Origin: an uncultured Acetatifactor sp.
GTDB lineage: Bacteria; Bacillota; Clostridia; Lachnospirales; Lachnospiraceae
DNA: 64,000 nt
Direction: 5' to 3'
Assembly: GCA_910579755.1 (NCBI GenBank)
Contig: CAJTVB010000018.1
Location: forward strand, 10,010 to 74,009
Every line of letters begins with the position of its first letter. Positions within the stretch are counted from its first letter, which is position 1. Both the position numbers and the translations under genes were made by a program. Below the pieces are notes generated by a model that was not told the origin of the DNA, did not search any database, and saw only the letters and a list, made by a program, of their open reading frames with translations. Shown here piece after piece: positions 1 to 7,865 of this stretch.

Positions 1-142
1 CTAAAACAGTTTCCATCCCCATTGCTTTCTCGATTGCTTTTCTCTTTGTTTCTGTATCGGCATAAGCATATCAAGGTGGTTTCTAACTGCTTGTGGCCCG
101 CAAGCCAGCTTGTTATTCTTTAACGGAATTGACAGTGTGAGC
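1..142. other. Left-edge stretch with no readable gene
   Basis: No open frame of useful length and no clear promoter. It directly precedes the integrase remnant and probably belongs to the same decayed element. It is cut by the window edge, so a gene running in from the left cannot be excluded. Confidence 0.3.
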
Positions 143-290
143 ATCAGTCATCGCCTTGGACATACCCATGTATCCATCACTACATATTTATAGCCATGTG
201 ATTAAAGAGACGGAGGAGCGCATCAGCGATTGCGTGGCGGATATGATCTTGAAACCGGCGAAGGCGAAGCTGAGGGTAGTGGGGGATTAA
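143..290 (+). pseudogene. Tyrosine recombinase (phage-type integrase) C-terminal remnant, frameshifted
   Basis: Translation from 143 gives ISHRLGHTHVSITT, the box-II region of tyrosine integrases (the RLGH motif). About 16 codons in, the frame breaks at the run near 183-190 and the reading continues one frame over as YSHVIKETEERISDC to the stop at 288-290. The second piece holds the Tyr that would be the nucleophile of the conserved Y-x-H-V context. The catalytic N-terminal part is missing, so this is a dead fragment. The last 12 codons recur near 1006-1044, which suggests two related elements decayed here. The family assignment is by motif; the parent element cannot be named. Confidence 0.72.
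256..285 (+). repeat. Imperfect direct repeat (integrase 3' tail), second copy at 1007-1036
   Basis: The bases starting CGGCGAAGG and running through GAAGCTGAGGGTAGTGGG occur at 256-285 and again at 1007-1036 with one to three differences. In the matching frame both encode the basic tail K-L-R-V-V-G just before a stop codon. The repeat brackets the Rpn remnant on the minus strand. Confidence 0.65.
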
Positions 291-308
291 GAACAGTAGT
301 AACTGAAA

Positions 309-350
309 AGTGGATGCGTTCCCATTCAAGTACGCATCCACTGTCTTTTT
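309..350 (+). terminator. Intrinsic terminator, probably bidirectional
   Basis: AGTGGATGCGT at 309-319 pairs perfectly with ACGCATCCACT at 332-342 and is followed by GTCTTTTT. On the plus strand it ends the integrase remnant. On the minus strand it lies just past the end of the Rpn remnant and is followed by TTTTC. Confidence 0.75.
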
Positions 351-849
351 ACCAATATTGTTTTACCATTTCGCTGGATTCATTTTCAGTCAACTGAAAT
401 TTCTCCGCAATCCGTTTTATAGTCTCGGCTAATGAGACTCCCAAATCCTTACACATTAAAATTGCACCTTTAATTTCGCTTTCTTCTCGCATTTGTTGAA
501 TTGCCAAACACATATTCACGTCTCCTTTCCCTTCGGGATATTTCAGTTTGGATCCCGTAACAATATTTATTACTTCAGCTGCCTGTCTTTCCATGCTTTG
601 GAACTTTATGTCTTCTTTTACAACCTTATTCAGGGTTTTCTTATCTTTAGAATACTTGATGTAAAGCATCACTTCCCGCAGGTACGAGTGGAATTCGTTG
701 ATTTCATCATCTGATATCTCCCTTGGAGCAATCAGGTTTACATGGTAGTCTGGTGCATGGGCAAGAATTACACTGTCAACACTTGAATACATTTCTTTCA
801 GGGAGAGCGGCGCATCCCAACTGTCTGAGCCAAAATTTTTGAACGGTAT
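349..849 (-). pseudogene. Rpn-family recombination-promoting nuclease, N-terminally truncated
   Basis: The 147-residue open frame from the Met at 792 matches the C-terminal half of the Rpn/PD-(D/E)XK nuclease 'putative transposase' family that is abundant in Lachnospiraceae. Recognisable pieces are PDYHVNLIAPREI, REVMLYIKYSKDKK and DVNMCLAIQQM. The same frame stays open upstream of the Met to about 849 and reads GSDSWDAPLSLKEM, which is also family-like. A stop at 850-852 then ends it, so the catalytic N-terminal half is gone. It lies between the two integrase-tail repeats. Probably non-functional. Confidence 0.7.
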
Positions 850-999
850 TTAGAAGAAAATTCAATCTGTGAGGTAATGAAGAAACCTGCCTTAAATGCA
901 TACAGTTCAAAACAGGTAAACAGATCGACAGTTTCCGGGGCACGACCCTTGCCCCAAACCTGAACCGTCGCATGAAGCCCCTCCACCTGCTCCTGACGT
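850..999. other. Unassigned remnant DNA
   Basis: A minus-strand frame is open across 798-1052, with residues such as VWGKGRAPETVDLF and FELYAFKAGFF. Its residue composition is protein-like, but I do not recognise a family. It has no ribosome site and overlaps the Rpn frame at one end and the integrase tail at the other. It is probably the inside of another decayed mobile gene. Confidence 0.3.
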
Positions 1000-1044
1000 A
1001 TCTTGACGGCGAAGGTGAAGCTGAGGGTAGTGGGCGGCAAATGA
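1000..1044 (+). pseudogene. Second integrase 3'-tail fragment
   Basis: This frame reads ILTAKVKLRVVGGK and stops at 1042-1044, parallel to the tail of the first integrase remnant (ILKPAKAKLRVVGD). Only about 14 codons survive, after an in-frame stop near 991-993. It is supported only by similarity to the first copy. Confidence 0.5.
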
Positions 1045-1067
1045 TGTTGCAAGTTATTAGAATAGTG

Positions 1068-1105
1068 AAAGGATAGGACGGAAAGATATCATTCTCCTGT
1101 CCTTT
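1068..1105 (+). terminator. Possible weak terminator hairpin
   Basis: AAAGGATAGGA at 1068-1078 pairs with TCCTGTCCTTT at 1095-1105, with one G-T pair. Only a short T run follows. It lies between the remnant region and the 3' end of the toxin gene and could stop transcription from either side. Confidence 0.4.
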
Positions 1106-1153
1106 TGACTGTCAAGAAATGTGGTGATACATACTTTTTTAGCGGTATGGCGA

Positions 1154-1468
1154 CTAATCCGGCAGATTTTTATAATCTTCAAGCTCATGGTAGATTCTAT
1201 CCACATGGATGCAGGTGCCGTTTATCGTATACAGCATAAGGTAGCGATGCGATAAAAAATGCATCTTCCGGTAATCATATTCGGCAAGCTCCGGCTCTTC
1301 GCATATTTTTAAGGAACCACCAATCTGAGCAAGCTTCTGTATGGTATTTTCTGCGTCTTCTAAAACGCGGGCGGCAGCAACTTCGTTGCCCAGCGTTGCA
1401 TAAATGTAAAAAAGAATGTCATCGAGCTGCCGCTTGGCAAGATCTGACAATATCACCTTATAGTCCAT
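1154..1468 (-). CDS. Type II toxin, RelE/ParE superfamily
   Basis: A 104-residue protein with the size and pattern of RelE/ParE toxins: an N-terminal LSDLAKRQLDDILFYI helix pair, then a beta-sheet core ending RYLMLYTINGTCIHVDRIYH. The VDRIYHELEDY tail is close to the 'I-x-R-I-x-H' end of ParE-type members. RelE toxins cut mRNA on the ribosome and ParE toxins poison gyrase; the sequence alone does not decide between them. The start overlaps the end of the upstream antitoxin gene by 11 bases, so translation is probably coupled. Such modules commonly sit beside mobile-element debris, as here. Confidence 0.82.
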   Translation of the reverse strand: MDYKVILSDLAKRQLDDILFYIYATLGNEVAAARVLEDAENTIQKLAQIGGSLKICEEPELAEYDYRKMHFLSHRYLMLYTINGTCIHVDRIYHELEDYKNLPD

Positions 1469-1685
1469 ATTTTGTCCTCAGTTCCGCCAGCGCTTCACCG
1501 GCCTCTTGGTTCTGGCTGCTTTGGTGCTGTCCTCTGGAAATTTGTAGTTCCTCGAGAAATTGTTTTTTTGTTGTGGTGTGCGGACCCCTGTTCAGAAAAA
1601 ACTGTCGAATTACTTGCTGGACGACCTGCAATTCATCTTCCGTACATTTCTGAATCATAGAGACAGTAGTGTCTAATGTGCTCAT
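1458..1685 (-). CDS. Antitoxin partner of the RelE/ParE-type toxin
   Basis: A 75-residue acidic and helical protein (MSTLDTTVSMIQKC, then DELQVVQQVIRQFF) preceding the toxin on the same strand and overlapping it by 11 bases. Antitoxins of this kind pair a short regulatory or helical N-terminus with a disordered C-terminus that wraps the toxin; here the C-terminal half (QHQSSQNQEAGEALAELR) looks flexible. The ribosome site AAAGGGA lies just upstream of the ATG at 1685. The family is inferred from context and size; no DNA-binding fold is obvious. It would normally bind its own promoter together with the toxin. Confidence 0.7.
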   Translation of the reverse strand: MSTLDTTVSMIQKCTEDELQVVQQVIRQFFLNRGPHTTTKKQFLEELQISRGQHQSSQNQEAGEALAELRTKYGL

Positions 1686-2154
1686 TGCGATCCCTTTCTG
1701 CTTCGGATGGAAGCTTGCTATATTTCCGTTTTAAATCAAGCTGATTGGTTTAAGCTTATTATACCCCGAAAGAGCTTATTTGCAAAGTGATTTTAAGGAG
1801 GAGTGCTAGACTTCTTGTGTCTTTCACTCTCAGGTTGTATTTATTTTCTGTTGAACTCTGATAAACAAGTTGAATTAATAGTTGAACTATTTTCTGACTT
1901 TTCCTTGGAAATTTCACGGTATCTGGGGGCGGATTATGGAGTGAATGAAAAAGCGCTGTGGGTGCGCCTGCCAGCCAGGCTGTCCAATTGCATGATGCCA
2001 ATACTTTATGCAGCTGTAAGCCATGTCCATGACCGCCGGCGGCAGGACGGACAGAAAAGGAAAACCTGCCGGCATTGATAAACCCCAAAAGATAGTGTAT
2101 GCTGTAATATTGACGAAACCCGTAAATAAGGATTTGCGCTTAAAGGAGACATGA
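1686..2154. other. Intergenic region, 469 bases, with a promoter for the downstream gene
   Basis: Frames are open on both strands (1803-2078 plus, 1759-2088 minus), but neither has a ribosome site nor a recognisable product, so neither is called. A reasonable sigma-A promoter for the next gene is TTGATA at 2075-2080 and TATGCT at 2098-2103 with a 17-base spacer. The first half of the region is A+T-rich and should hold the promoter of the toxin-antitoxin pair on the minus strand. Confidence 0.4.
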
Positions 2155-2820
2155 ATGAAAATAGAAAATAATATTTTAAAGCACTATTTGAAAAATGTTT
2201 ATTTTATTACCGGAACGGCATATGCAGGAAAGTCCACGATGGTCAGAATGCTGTCAGAAAGGCATGATATGATTTGCTGCGGTGAAAATTATCATAGTGC
2301 GATATCGGACATTGTTGCAGTTCCGGATGTTCAGCCGGATTTATGTTATATGAAAAATTTGACTGACTGGAAGGAATTCGTCACCCGCACACCGGAAGAA
2401 TATGAACGCTGGATATACAGCGTGGGAAGAGAGGCGGCGGAATTCGAAATTGTTGAGCTCCTTTCGATTGCAAGGGATAAAAAGGTAATTGTAGATACAA
2501 ATATTCCCATTGACATTTTAAAGGAAATTTCGGATTACCATCATGTTGCAGCGATGGTCTCGCCGCAATCGATGAGTGTGGAACGCTTTTTTGACCGCAG
2601 TGACCCGGAGAAGCAGTTTCTTCTCAGTGTAATTGAGAGCTGTGATGATCCGGAAGCTGTTATGGCGAACTACAAAAAGGGACTGGCCCGCATCAACAGC
2701 CGGGAGCATTATGATGAATATGTAAACAGCGGATTTTTTACGCTGGTGCGTGAGGATAACGGAAAAGATACCCGTGAATATGTCTGCGGACTTTTAGAGA
2801 AGCATTTTAAACTGATATAG
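2155..2820 (+). CDS. Small P-loop NTPase, kinase-like, function unknown
   Basis: A 221-residue cytoplasmic protein with a Walker A motif GTAYAGKST at about residues 21-29, preceded by a hydrophobic strand (VYFIT). A second hydrophobic strand ending in Asp (KKVIVDTNIP, about residues 111-120) may be Walker B-like. The size and layout resemble small-molecule or nucleotide kinases of the AAA/shikimate-kinase type. The substrate cannot be read. An AAAGGAG site precedes the ATG at 2155. It is probably monocistronic and converges with mntP. Homologues are usually annotated only as AAA family ATPase. Confidence 0.6.
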   Translation: MKIENNILKHYLKNVYFITGTAYAGKSTMVRMLSERHDMICCGENYHSAISDIVAVPDVQPDLCYMKNLTDWKEFVTRTPEEYERWIYSVGREAAEFEIVELLSIARDKKVIVDTNIPIDILKEISDYHHVAAMVSPQSMSVERFFDRSDPEKQFLLSVIESCDDPEAVMANYKKGLARINSREHYDEYVNSGFFTLVREDNGKDTREYVCGLLEKHFKLI

Positions 2821-2853
2821 CGCGGCTGTCCGTAATTGGGGCGCCATCTGCCG

Positions 2854-3417
2854 TCAGGGAATCATTCCCAGATGCTCCAGCAGGATTTTTGTGCCCATGA
2901 GGATCAGAATAATGCCGCCGAGAGCCTCCGCTCTGGATTGGTATTTGGTTCCGAAGATATTACCCGCCTTTACGCCTACGGCGGAGAGCAGGAAGGTGAC
3001 AATGCCGATGAAGGCCACTGCCGGCAGGATGCTGACCTGTAAAAATGCGTAGGTAACGCCTACGGCCAGAGCGTCGATGCTGGTGGCCACCGCCAGCAGG
3101 AACATGGTTTTTATGTCCAGGGAATCATTGGCGCAGTCTTCTTTTTTCGAGAAGGCTTCCCGAAGCATGGAGGCGCCGATCAGCACAAGCAGTCCAAAGG
3201 CGATCCAGTGGTCGATGGCGGTGACGTATTTTTGGAACCGGGTTCCCAGCAGGTATCCCGCCAAAGGCATCAGGGCCTGGAAGCCGCCAAACCACAGACC
3301 AACGATACAGGCGTTTTTTATGGAAAGCTTTTTCATGGCAAGTCCTTTACAGATAGATACGGCAAAGGCGTCCATAGACAATCCTACAGCAGTGATGAAT
3401 AAGGTGAGCAGACTCAT
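2854..3417 (-). CDS. mntP: Manganese efflux pump MntP
   Basis: A 187-residue integral membrane protein with six hydrophobic segments arranged as two repeats of three. The first segment carries GLSMDAFAVSICKG and the fourth TSIDALAVGVTYAF; these paired Asp-containing helices are the hallmark of the MntP (DUF204) family and line the Mn(II) path. Length is typical. The start has an AGGAG site. It lies 46 bases downstream of the AraC-family gene on the same strand and may be co-transcribed with it. The gap is too short for the yybP-ykoY manganese riboswitch that often precedes mntP, and none is seen. Confidence 0.93.
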   Translation of the reverse strand: MSLLTLFITAVGLSMDAFAVSICKGLAMKKLSIKNACIVGLWFGGFQALMPLAGYLLGTRFQKYVTAIDHWIAFGLLVLIGASMLREAFSKKEDCANDSLDIKTMFLLAVATSIDALAVGVTYAFLQVSILPAVAFIGIVTFLLSAVGVKAGNIFGTKYQSRAEALGGIILILMGTKILLEHLGMIP

Positions 3418-3463
3418 GGTGTTTCTCCTATGGTTTTTTCTTTTTGTGGGTGATGATGATATC

Positions 3464-4387
3464 CTAATCTGCTGAATTTGTCAACAGTAATGATCCGTGC
3501 TGTTTCAGCCGGGCCTCCTTTCGGAAGCCGGAGGGCGAGACCTTCAGAAACTTGTGAAAGGCCCTGTTAAACTGAGAAAAGCTGGTAAAGCCGCAAAGGA
3601 AGGCGATCTCCGTGATAGGAGTTTCCGTGGAAAGCAGCAGGGTCTGGGCATTGCGCACCCGGGTCAGAGAGATATAGTCCGTCAGGGTGAAGCCGGTGAT
3701 GCGCTTGAATTGGTGGGACAGATAATAGCTGCTGATGAAAAACTCCCGGGAAATGGATTCCAGGGACAATTCTTCCGCGTAATGACCGTGGATAAAGGCA
3801 GTGATGTTGTATATCTTATTGGTGATGCCGTCCAGATCCGAACGGTTGGTATACACGTTTTTATCGCGGTTCAGATAGATTATACTCAAAAATTCTATAA
3901 ATTTATTGTGGATGGCCAGATCCGTCAATTCGTTGGGGGACTGAGACAGATAATAGATATCATTCAGCTTCTCCAGCACGGCCTTTTTAGGGCGTTCTTC
4001 GAAGCGGTAGATGGGACATTCTCCCGCAAAAATACTGTATATATGCTGCATACAGCCCTCAAACTGGGAGATCATGGGCGGGATGACGAACTGAATGATC
4101 AGCCGCTTGCAGGGATCTCCTTCGGGGTAGGAGGTCTTGTGCAGCAGAGCAGGACGCAGAGCCACAATATCGCCGCACCTAAGATCATACCACACGCCGT
4201 CTATGAGATGGCCGGCCTTTTTGTCCAGAAAAATGCATATCTCGTAAAATTGGTGGAAGTGCTGGAATTCCATATTGATGGAATAGGAGCGCTCATCATA
4301 ATCAAAAAAGTAATATAGATTTTTGTCGGGCCGTCCGATTTCGATCTTATATTCCTGAGAGTATACCAAAATATTGTCTATCAGCAT
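3464..4387 (-). CDS. AraC-family transcriptional regulator
   Basis: A 307-residue regulator. Residues about 20-165 form a cupin-like sensor (FHQFYEICIFLDKKAGHLIDG, then VALRPALLHKTSYPEGD), typical of sugar-sensing AraC proteins. The last 100 residues carry two helix-turn-helix units, SLESISREFFISSYYLSHQFKR and ITEIAFLCGFTSFSQFNRAFHKF, the second matching the AraC signature. I start it at 4387, where GGAG lies correctly spaced, rather than at the upstream Met at 4429. It lies next to the 3' end of the Opp importer operon and upstream of mntP. Its natural target is not shown; the importer is one candidate. Confidence 0.85.
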   Translation of the reverse strand: MLIDNILVYSQEYKIEIGRPDKNLYYFFDYDERSYSINMEFQHFHQFYEICIFLDKKAGHLIDGVWYDLRCGDIVALRPALLHKTSYPEGDPCKRLIIQFVIPPMISQFEGCMQHIYSIFAGECPIYRFEERPKKAVLEKLNDIYYLSQSPNELTDLAIHNKFIEFLSIIYLNRDKNVYTNRSDLDGITNKIYNITAFIHGHYAEELSLESISREFFISSYYLSHQFKRITGFTLTDYISLTRVRNAQTLLLSTETPITEIAFLCGFTSFSQFNRAFHKFLKVSPSGFRKEARLKQHGSLLLTNSAD

Positions 4388-4568
4388 GGTTTCTCCTATT
4401 CTGCAGTGGAAACGTGACGGTACAAACACCGGCGATGGTGTTTACCATCTTTTCCCGAAAACTGAACTGCCGCAGAAGCCGATGTAGTGAATAAATTATA
4501 TAGCAAAAGGAAAAGAAATGCAATCATAAAAAGAGCTCCATATAAAAGGAACTCCATATAAAAAGAAC

Positions 4569-4606
4569 CCCCATGGACAGTCTGTGGAATAGTAAAGTCC
4601 ATGGGG
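4569..4606 (-). terminator. Intrinsic terminator of the Opp-type operon
   Basis: CCCCATGGAC at 4597-4606 (read on the minus strand) pairs with GTCCATGGGG at 4569-4578. Read on the minus strand it is followed by GTTCTTTTTAT. It lies 17 bases after the stop of the last importer gene. Confidence 0.82.
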
Positions 4607-4622
4607 ATTTTATGAAAGCGGT

Positions 4623-5639
4623 CTACTGTGTTTTTGCGCCCTCGTCATAGGTAAAGCCGCGCAGGTTCAGTTCCTTTGCCCTGTGGCAGGCACAGAGTCT
4701 TCCGTCGGGCATTTCTGCCAGCTCCGGCGAATCTGTTTTGCATTTATCGATGCAGTAACGGCATCTTTCGTGGAAATAGCAGCCGCTTGGCGGGTTTGCA
4801 GGGTTTGGAATTTCTCCCTTCAGGGGAATCCGCTCCATCTGAATGGTGGGATCTGCTACAGGAACTGCGGAAAGCAAGGCCTCTGTATAGGGGTGCATGG
4901 GCTTTTCAAACATGGCTTCCGTGGGGGCAAATTCCACCATCCGGCCCAGATACATAACGCCCACCTTATCGGAGATATGTTCCACTACCGAAAGGTCATG
5001 ACTGATAAATAAATAAGTCAGTTTCAGCTCCTTCTGCAGGTCCCGCAGCAGGTTAATTACCTGTGCCTGAATGGATACGTCAAGGGCGGAGACGGCTTCG
5101 TCGCATACGATAATCTGTGGCTCGATTACCAGTGCTCTGGCAATGCCGATTCGCTGGCGCTGTCCACCGGAAAAAGCATGAGGATAGCGCATCAGATACA
5201 TGGGATTTAATCCCACTTTTTCCGCCATGACCTTTGCCCGCTGATCCATTTCCGCCTTGGGCATTTTGGGATAATTTGCTTTTAAAGGCTCTTTAATAAT
5301 GTCCAGAACCGTCATTCTGGGGTCCAGAGAAGAGTAGGGATCCTGGAAAATCATCTGGATTTCCTTGCGGATTTCCTTCATTTTTTTCTTGTCTGCCTTC
5401 AAAAAATCCAGCTCCTCGCCGGCCTTTGTGCGGTAAAAAACCTCGCCCTCAGAGGCGTTGTATGCCCGGACAATGCAGCGTCCCAGGGTTGTTTTACCGC
5501 AGCCGGATTCGCCTACGATACCGATGGTTTCTCCCGGCTTGACGGTGAAGCTTACGTCGGTTACCGCCTTTACCGTAACGCCCTTGGAGGTGAAACGCTT
5601 GTGGAGACCTTTGACCTCCATAATATTATCTTTGTTCAT
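4623..5639 (-). CDS. Oligopeptide/oligosaccharide ABC importer, ATP-binding subunit (OppF-type)
   Basis: A 338-residue cytoplasmic ATPase of the Opp/Dpp class. Walker A is GESGCGKTT at about 43-51, the signature is FSGGQRQRIGIARAL, Walker B ends in DEAVSALD, and the switch His lies in FISHDLSVV. The C-terminal oligopeptide-transporter extension holds a Cys cluster (GCYFHERCRYC, then Cys residues further on), which can hold an Fe-S cluster in this family. The start codon overlaps the oppD-type stop in an ATGA. It pairs with the 5636-6697 product to drive uptake. Confidence 0.92.
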   Translation of the reverse strand: MNKDNIMEVKGLHKRFTSKGVTVKAVTDVSFTVKPGETIGIVGESGCGKTTLGRCIVRAYNASEGEVFYRTKAGEELDFLKADKKKMKEIRKEIQMIFQDPYSSLDPRMTVLDIIKEPLKANYPKMPKAEMDQRAKVMAEKVGLNPMYLMRYPHAFSGGQRQRIGIARALVIEPQIIVCDEAVSALDVSIQAQVINLLRDLQKELKLTYLFISHDLSVVEHISDKVGVMYLGRMVEFAPTEAMFEKPMHPYTEALLSAVPVADPTIQMERIPLKGEIPNPANPPSGCYFHERCRYCIDKCKTDSPELAEMPDGRLCACHRAKELNLRGFTYDEGAKTQ

Positions 5640-6697
5640 GTTTTGTTGCCCTCCTCTTTCTTCAGGATAGCTTCAACCTTTTCCCTCTGAGCACGGCAGG
5701 CCTCGTGAGGGCAGTTAAAGCAGGCAATTTTGTGTCCCGGGGCAATTTCCGTAAGCTCCGGTTCGGCCTTGTCACAGAGACCTTCGATGCGGACGTCACA
5801 GCGGTCATAGAACCCGCAGGCTTTGGGCAGATTCATGGCAAGAGGAACCGTTCCTTCGATGGAAAACAGTTTTTCTTCTTTCCTGGAACCAATTTTATGA
5901 ACGGAACCGATCAGTCCCCTTGTGTACGGATGCTGAGGATTTGCATATACTTCCGATGCGTCCGCGCTCTCTACGATTTTGCCCAGATACATTACAGCCA
6001 CTCTGTCGCACATTTTGGCAACCACACCCAGGTCGTGGGTAATGAAAAGAATTGCCATGTTAAAGTCTTTCTGGAGTTCTTTCATCAGTTCCAGAATCTG
6101 TGCCTGAATGGTAACGTCCAAAGCGGTGGTGGGCTCGTCGGCGATGAGCATTTTGGGATTACACACCAGAGCCATGGCGATCAGGGCGCGCTGCAACATA
6201 CCGCCGGAAAACTCATGGGGATACTGGTTATAACGTTTTTCTACGTTGGCAATGCCTACCTTGCGCATTACATCCAGAGATATTTCTTTGGACTTCTTCT
6301 TGTCCTTTGTGATATGGAGTCTGGTGGCCTCGTTGATCTGATTTCCGATGGTGTACATGGGGGAAAAGGCCACCATGGGCTCCTGGAAAATCATGGATAT
6401 TTCCTTGCCGCGGATGGAACGGATTTCCGGGCCCCGCTGATCCAGAGAAAGCAGATCCACCTTACCCAGGCCCTCCGAATCAAACATGATCTGGCCGCTG
6501 GAAACGCATTTTTTTTCATTGATTCCCAGAATTGCCTTACAGGTCAGGGATTTTCCGCAACCGGATTCGCCTACCAGGCCCAGCGTTTCACCTTTTTTCA
6601 TCTCAAAGTTTACGCCCCGGACCGCGGTCAAAAGCCCTTCCGCCATATGAATGTCAACATGGAGATCTTTGACCTCGAGAATATTTTCACTGTTCAT
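5636..6697 (-). CDS. Oligopeptide/oligosaccharide ABC importer, ATP-binding subunit (OppD-type)
   Basis: A 353-residue ATPase. Walker A is GESGCGKSL, the signature FSGGMLQRALIAMAL, Walker B DEPTTALD, and the switch His is in FITHDLGVV. The C-terminal extension carries the family Cys residues (CGFYDRCDVRIEGLCDK and a final CFNCPHEAC). I start it at 6697, where GGGAG precedes MNSENILEV; the longer frame to 6808 runs into the upstream permease gene. The stop overlaps the next start by four bases. Confidence 0.92.
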   Translation of the reverse strand: MNSENILEVKDLHVDIHMAEGLLTAVRGVNFEMKKGETLGLVGESGCGKSLTCKAILGINEKKCVSSGQIMFDSEGLGKVDLLSLDQRGPEIRSIRGKEISMIFQEPMVAFSPMYTIGNQINEATRLHITKDKKKSKEISLDVMRKVGIANVEKRYNQYPHEFSGGMLQRALIAMALVCNPKMLIADEPTTALDVTIQAQILELMKELQKDFNMAILFITHDLGVVAKMCDRVAVMYLGKIVESADASEVYANPQHPYTRGLIGSVHKIGSRKEEKLFSIEGTVPLAMNLPKACGFYDRCDVRIEGLCDKAEPELTEIAPGHKIACFNCPHEACRAQREKVEAILKKEEGNKT

Positions 6698-6743
6698 TTT
6701 TTGCTCCCGTCCGCGCGCTTCAGCGCGCATAAAATAATCAGCC

Positions 6744-7865
6744 TTACTTATAAGGGTCGGCAGCGTCACGGATTCCGTCGCCCAGGAAGTTAAAGGCCAG
6801 AACCGCAATCGTCACGAAAATGATCGGAATCAGCTTATGAGGATTGCTGGCAACGTCGGTGACGGAGCTTGCCTCCTGAAGCAGCACACCCCAGCTGGTT
6901 GCGGGGGATTTAATGCCAAGTCCCAGGTAAGACATGGACGTTTCACCCACGATGGAACCCGGAATGCCGAGAGTGATGGAAACAATGAGGTAACTCATGA
7001 AGCCCGGAACCAGGTGCTTCCAGATGATCTTCCAGGTGGAAACGCCGGAAAGCCTCGCCGCCATAACATAATCCTCATTTTTCAGTGACAGGAATTTTCC
7101 GCGTACCACCCGGGCCATTCCGGTCCAGTTGATAAAGGAGAGGATAATGGTTATGTAAAGATACATCTTCACGGTTGAAATTCCCGGAGGAATTGCTGCG
7201 GAAAGCGCCATCCAGAGAGGGATCTGGGGAACGGCGCCGATCACCTCAATAATACGCTGGATCACAATGTCGATGGCTCCGCCAAAGTAACCGGAGATGG
7301 AACCGATGCTGACGCCCAGGAAAAAGCTGATAATAGCGCTGGCAAAGGGAATGGTCAGGGAAATCCGGCTTCCCAGAAGCACACGGGAGAAAATATCACG
7401 CCCCAGGGAATCTGTGCCGAAGAGCATCACTTTCGCGCCGCTTCCGCCGTTGCTTCCCTCGCCTACGCCGAAGAGGTGCAGATCGCAGGGGATCAGCCCC
7501 AGGATTTTATATTCTGAGCCGTGTACGAAAAAGTTGATCTTATAATATTCGGAGGTATCCTCCGTGATGGTTACCGAGAAATCCTTCCGGTCAATGGTTT
7601 TTTCCAGCTTGTATACGTGAGGGCCGATAAATTGTCCTTCGTAGGTCCAATGGATTTTGGAAGGAGCGCTGTCCTTGTACAGCGCGTCAAATTCATCCAG
7701 CGAATAGGGCGCCAGGAAATCCGCAAAGAGAGCGCCCAGGTATAAAATCAGGAGAATGAGCATGGAAAGCTTGGCAAGCTTATGCTTTTTCAGTTTTCTG
7801 CCCATCAGAGTCCATTGGGAAGCAAGATAATAATCTTCGTTGGTCTTCTGTTTCTTTTTCCACAT
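6744..7865 (-). CDS. ABC importer permease, OppC-type
   Basis: A 373-residue inner-membrane permease. An N-terminal OppC domain (basic head, then LAKLSMLILLILYLGALF) is followed by an extracellular stretch of about 110 residues, then the BPD_transp domain with GTDSLGRDIFSRVL and five further membrane segments. The cytoplasmic coupling loop lies near AARLSGVSTWKIIWKHL. The extracellular insert is long for OppC. Its start overlaps the stop of the preceding permease gene by one base (TAATG), with AGGAGG upstream, which implies coupled translation. Confidence 0.9.
   Translation of the reverse strand: MWKKKQKTNEDYYLASQWTLMGRKLKKHKLAKLSMLILLILYLGALFADFLAPYSLDEFDALYKDSAPSKIHWTYEGQFIGPHVYKLEKTIDRKDFSVTITEDTSEYYKINFFVHGSEYKILGLIPCDLHLFGVGEGSNGGSGAKVMLFGTDSLGRDIFSRVLLGSRISLTIPFASAIISFFLGVSIGSISGYFGGAIDIVIQRIIEVIGAVPQIPLWMALSAAIPPGISTVKMYLYITIILSFINWTGMARVVRGKFLSLKNEDYVMAARLSGVSTWKIIWKHLVPGFMSYLIVSITLGIPGSIVGETSMSYLGLGIKSPATSWGVLLQEASSVTDVASNPHKLIPIIFVTIAVLAFNFLGDGIRDAADPYK

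Noticed and set aside
1803..2078. 91-residue plus-strand frame upstream of the P-loop NTPase
   Set aside because: No convincing start site and no family resemblance; the C-terminal part is Arg/Cys-rich, as expected from non-coding sequence.
3418..3463. yybP-ykoY manganese riboswitch before mntP
   Set aside because: The 46-base gap is too short and lacks the conserved loops.
4396..4602. 68-residue minus-strand frame with a hydrophobic segment
   Set aside because: It overlaps the terminator hairpin at 4569-4606 and the leader of the AraC gene and has no ribosome site; the hydrophobic stretch comes from A/T-rich DNA.
5705..6793. 362-residue plus-strand open frame opposite oppD
   Set aside because: It lies wholly antisense to a clear Opp ATPase gene and has no ribosome site or recognisable motifs; an artefact of codon use on the other strand.
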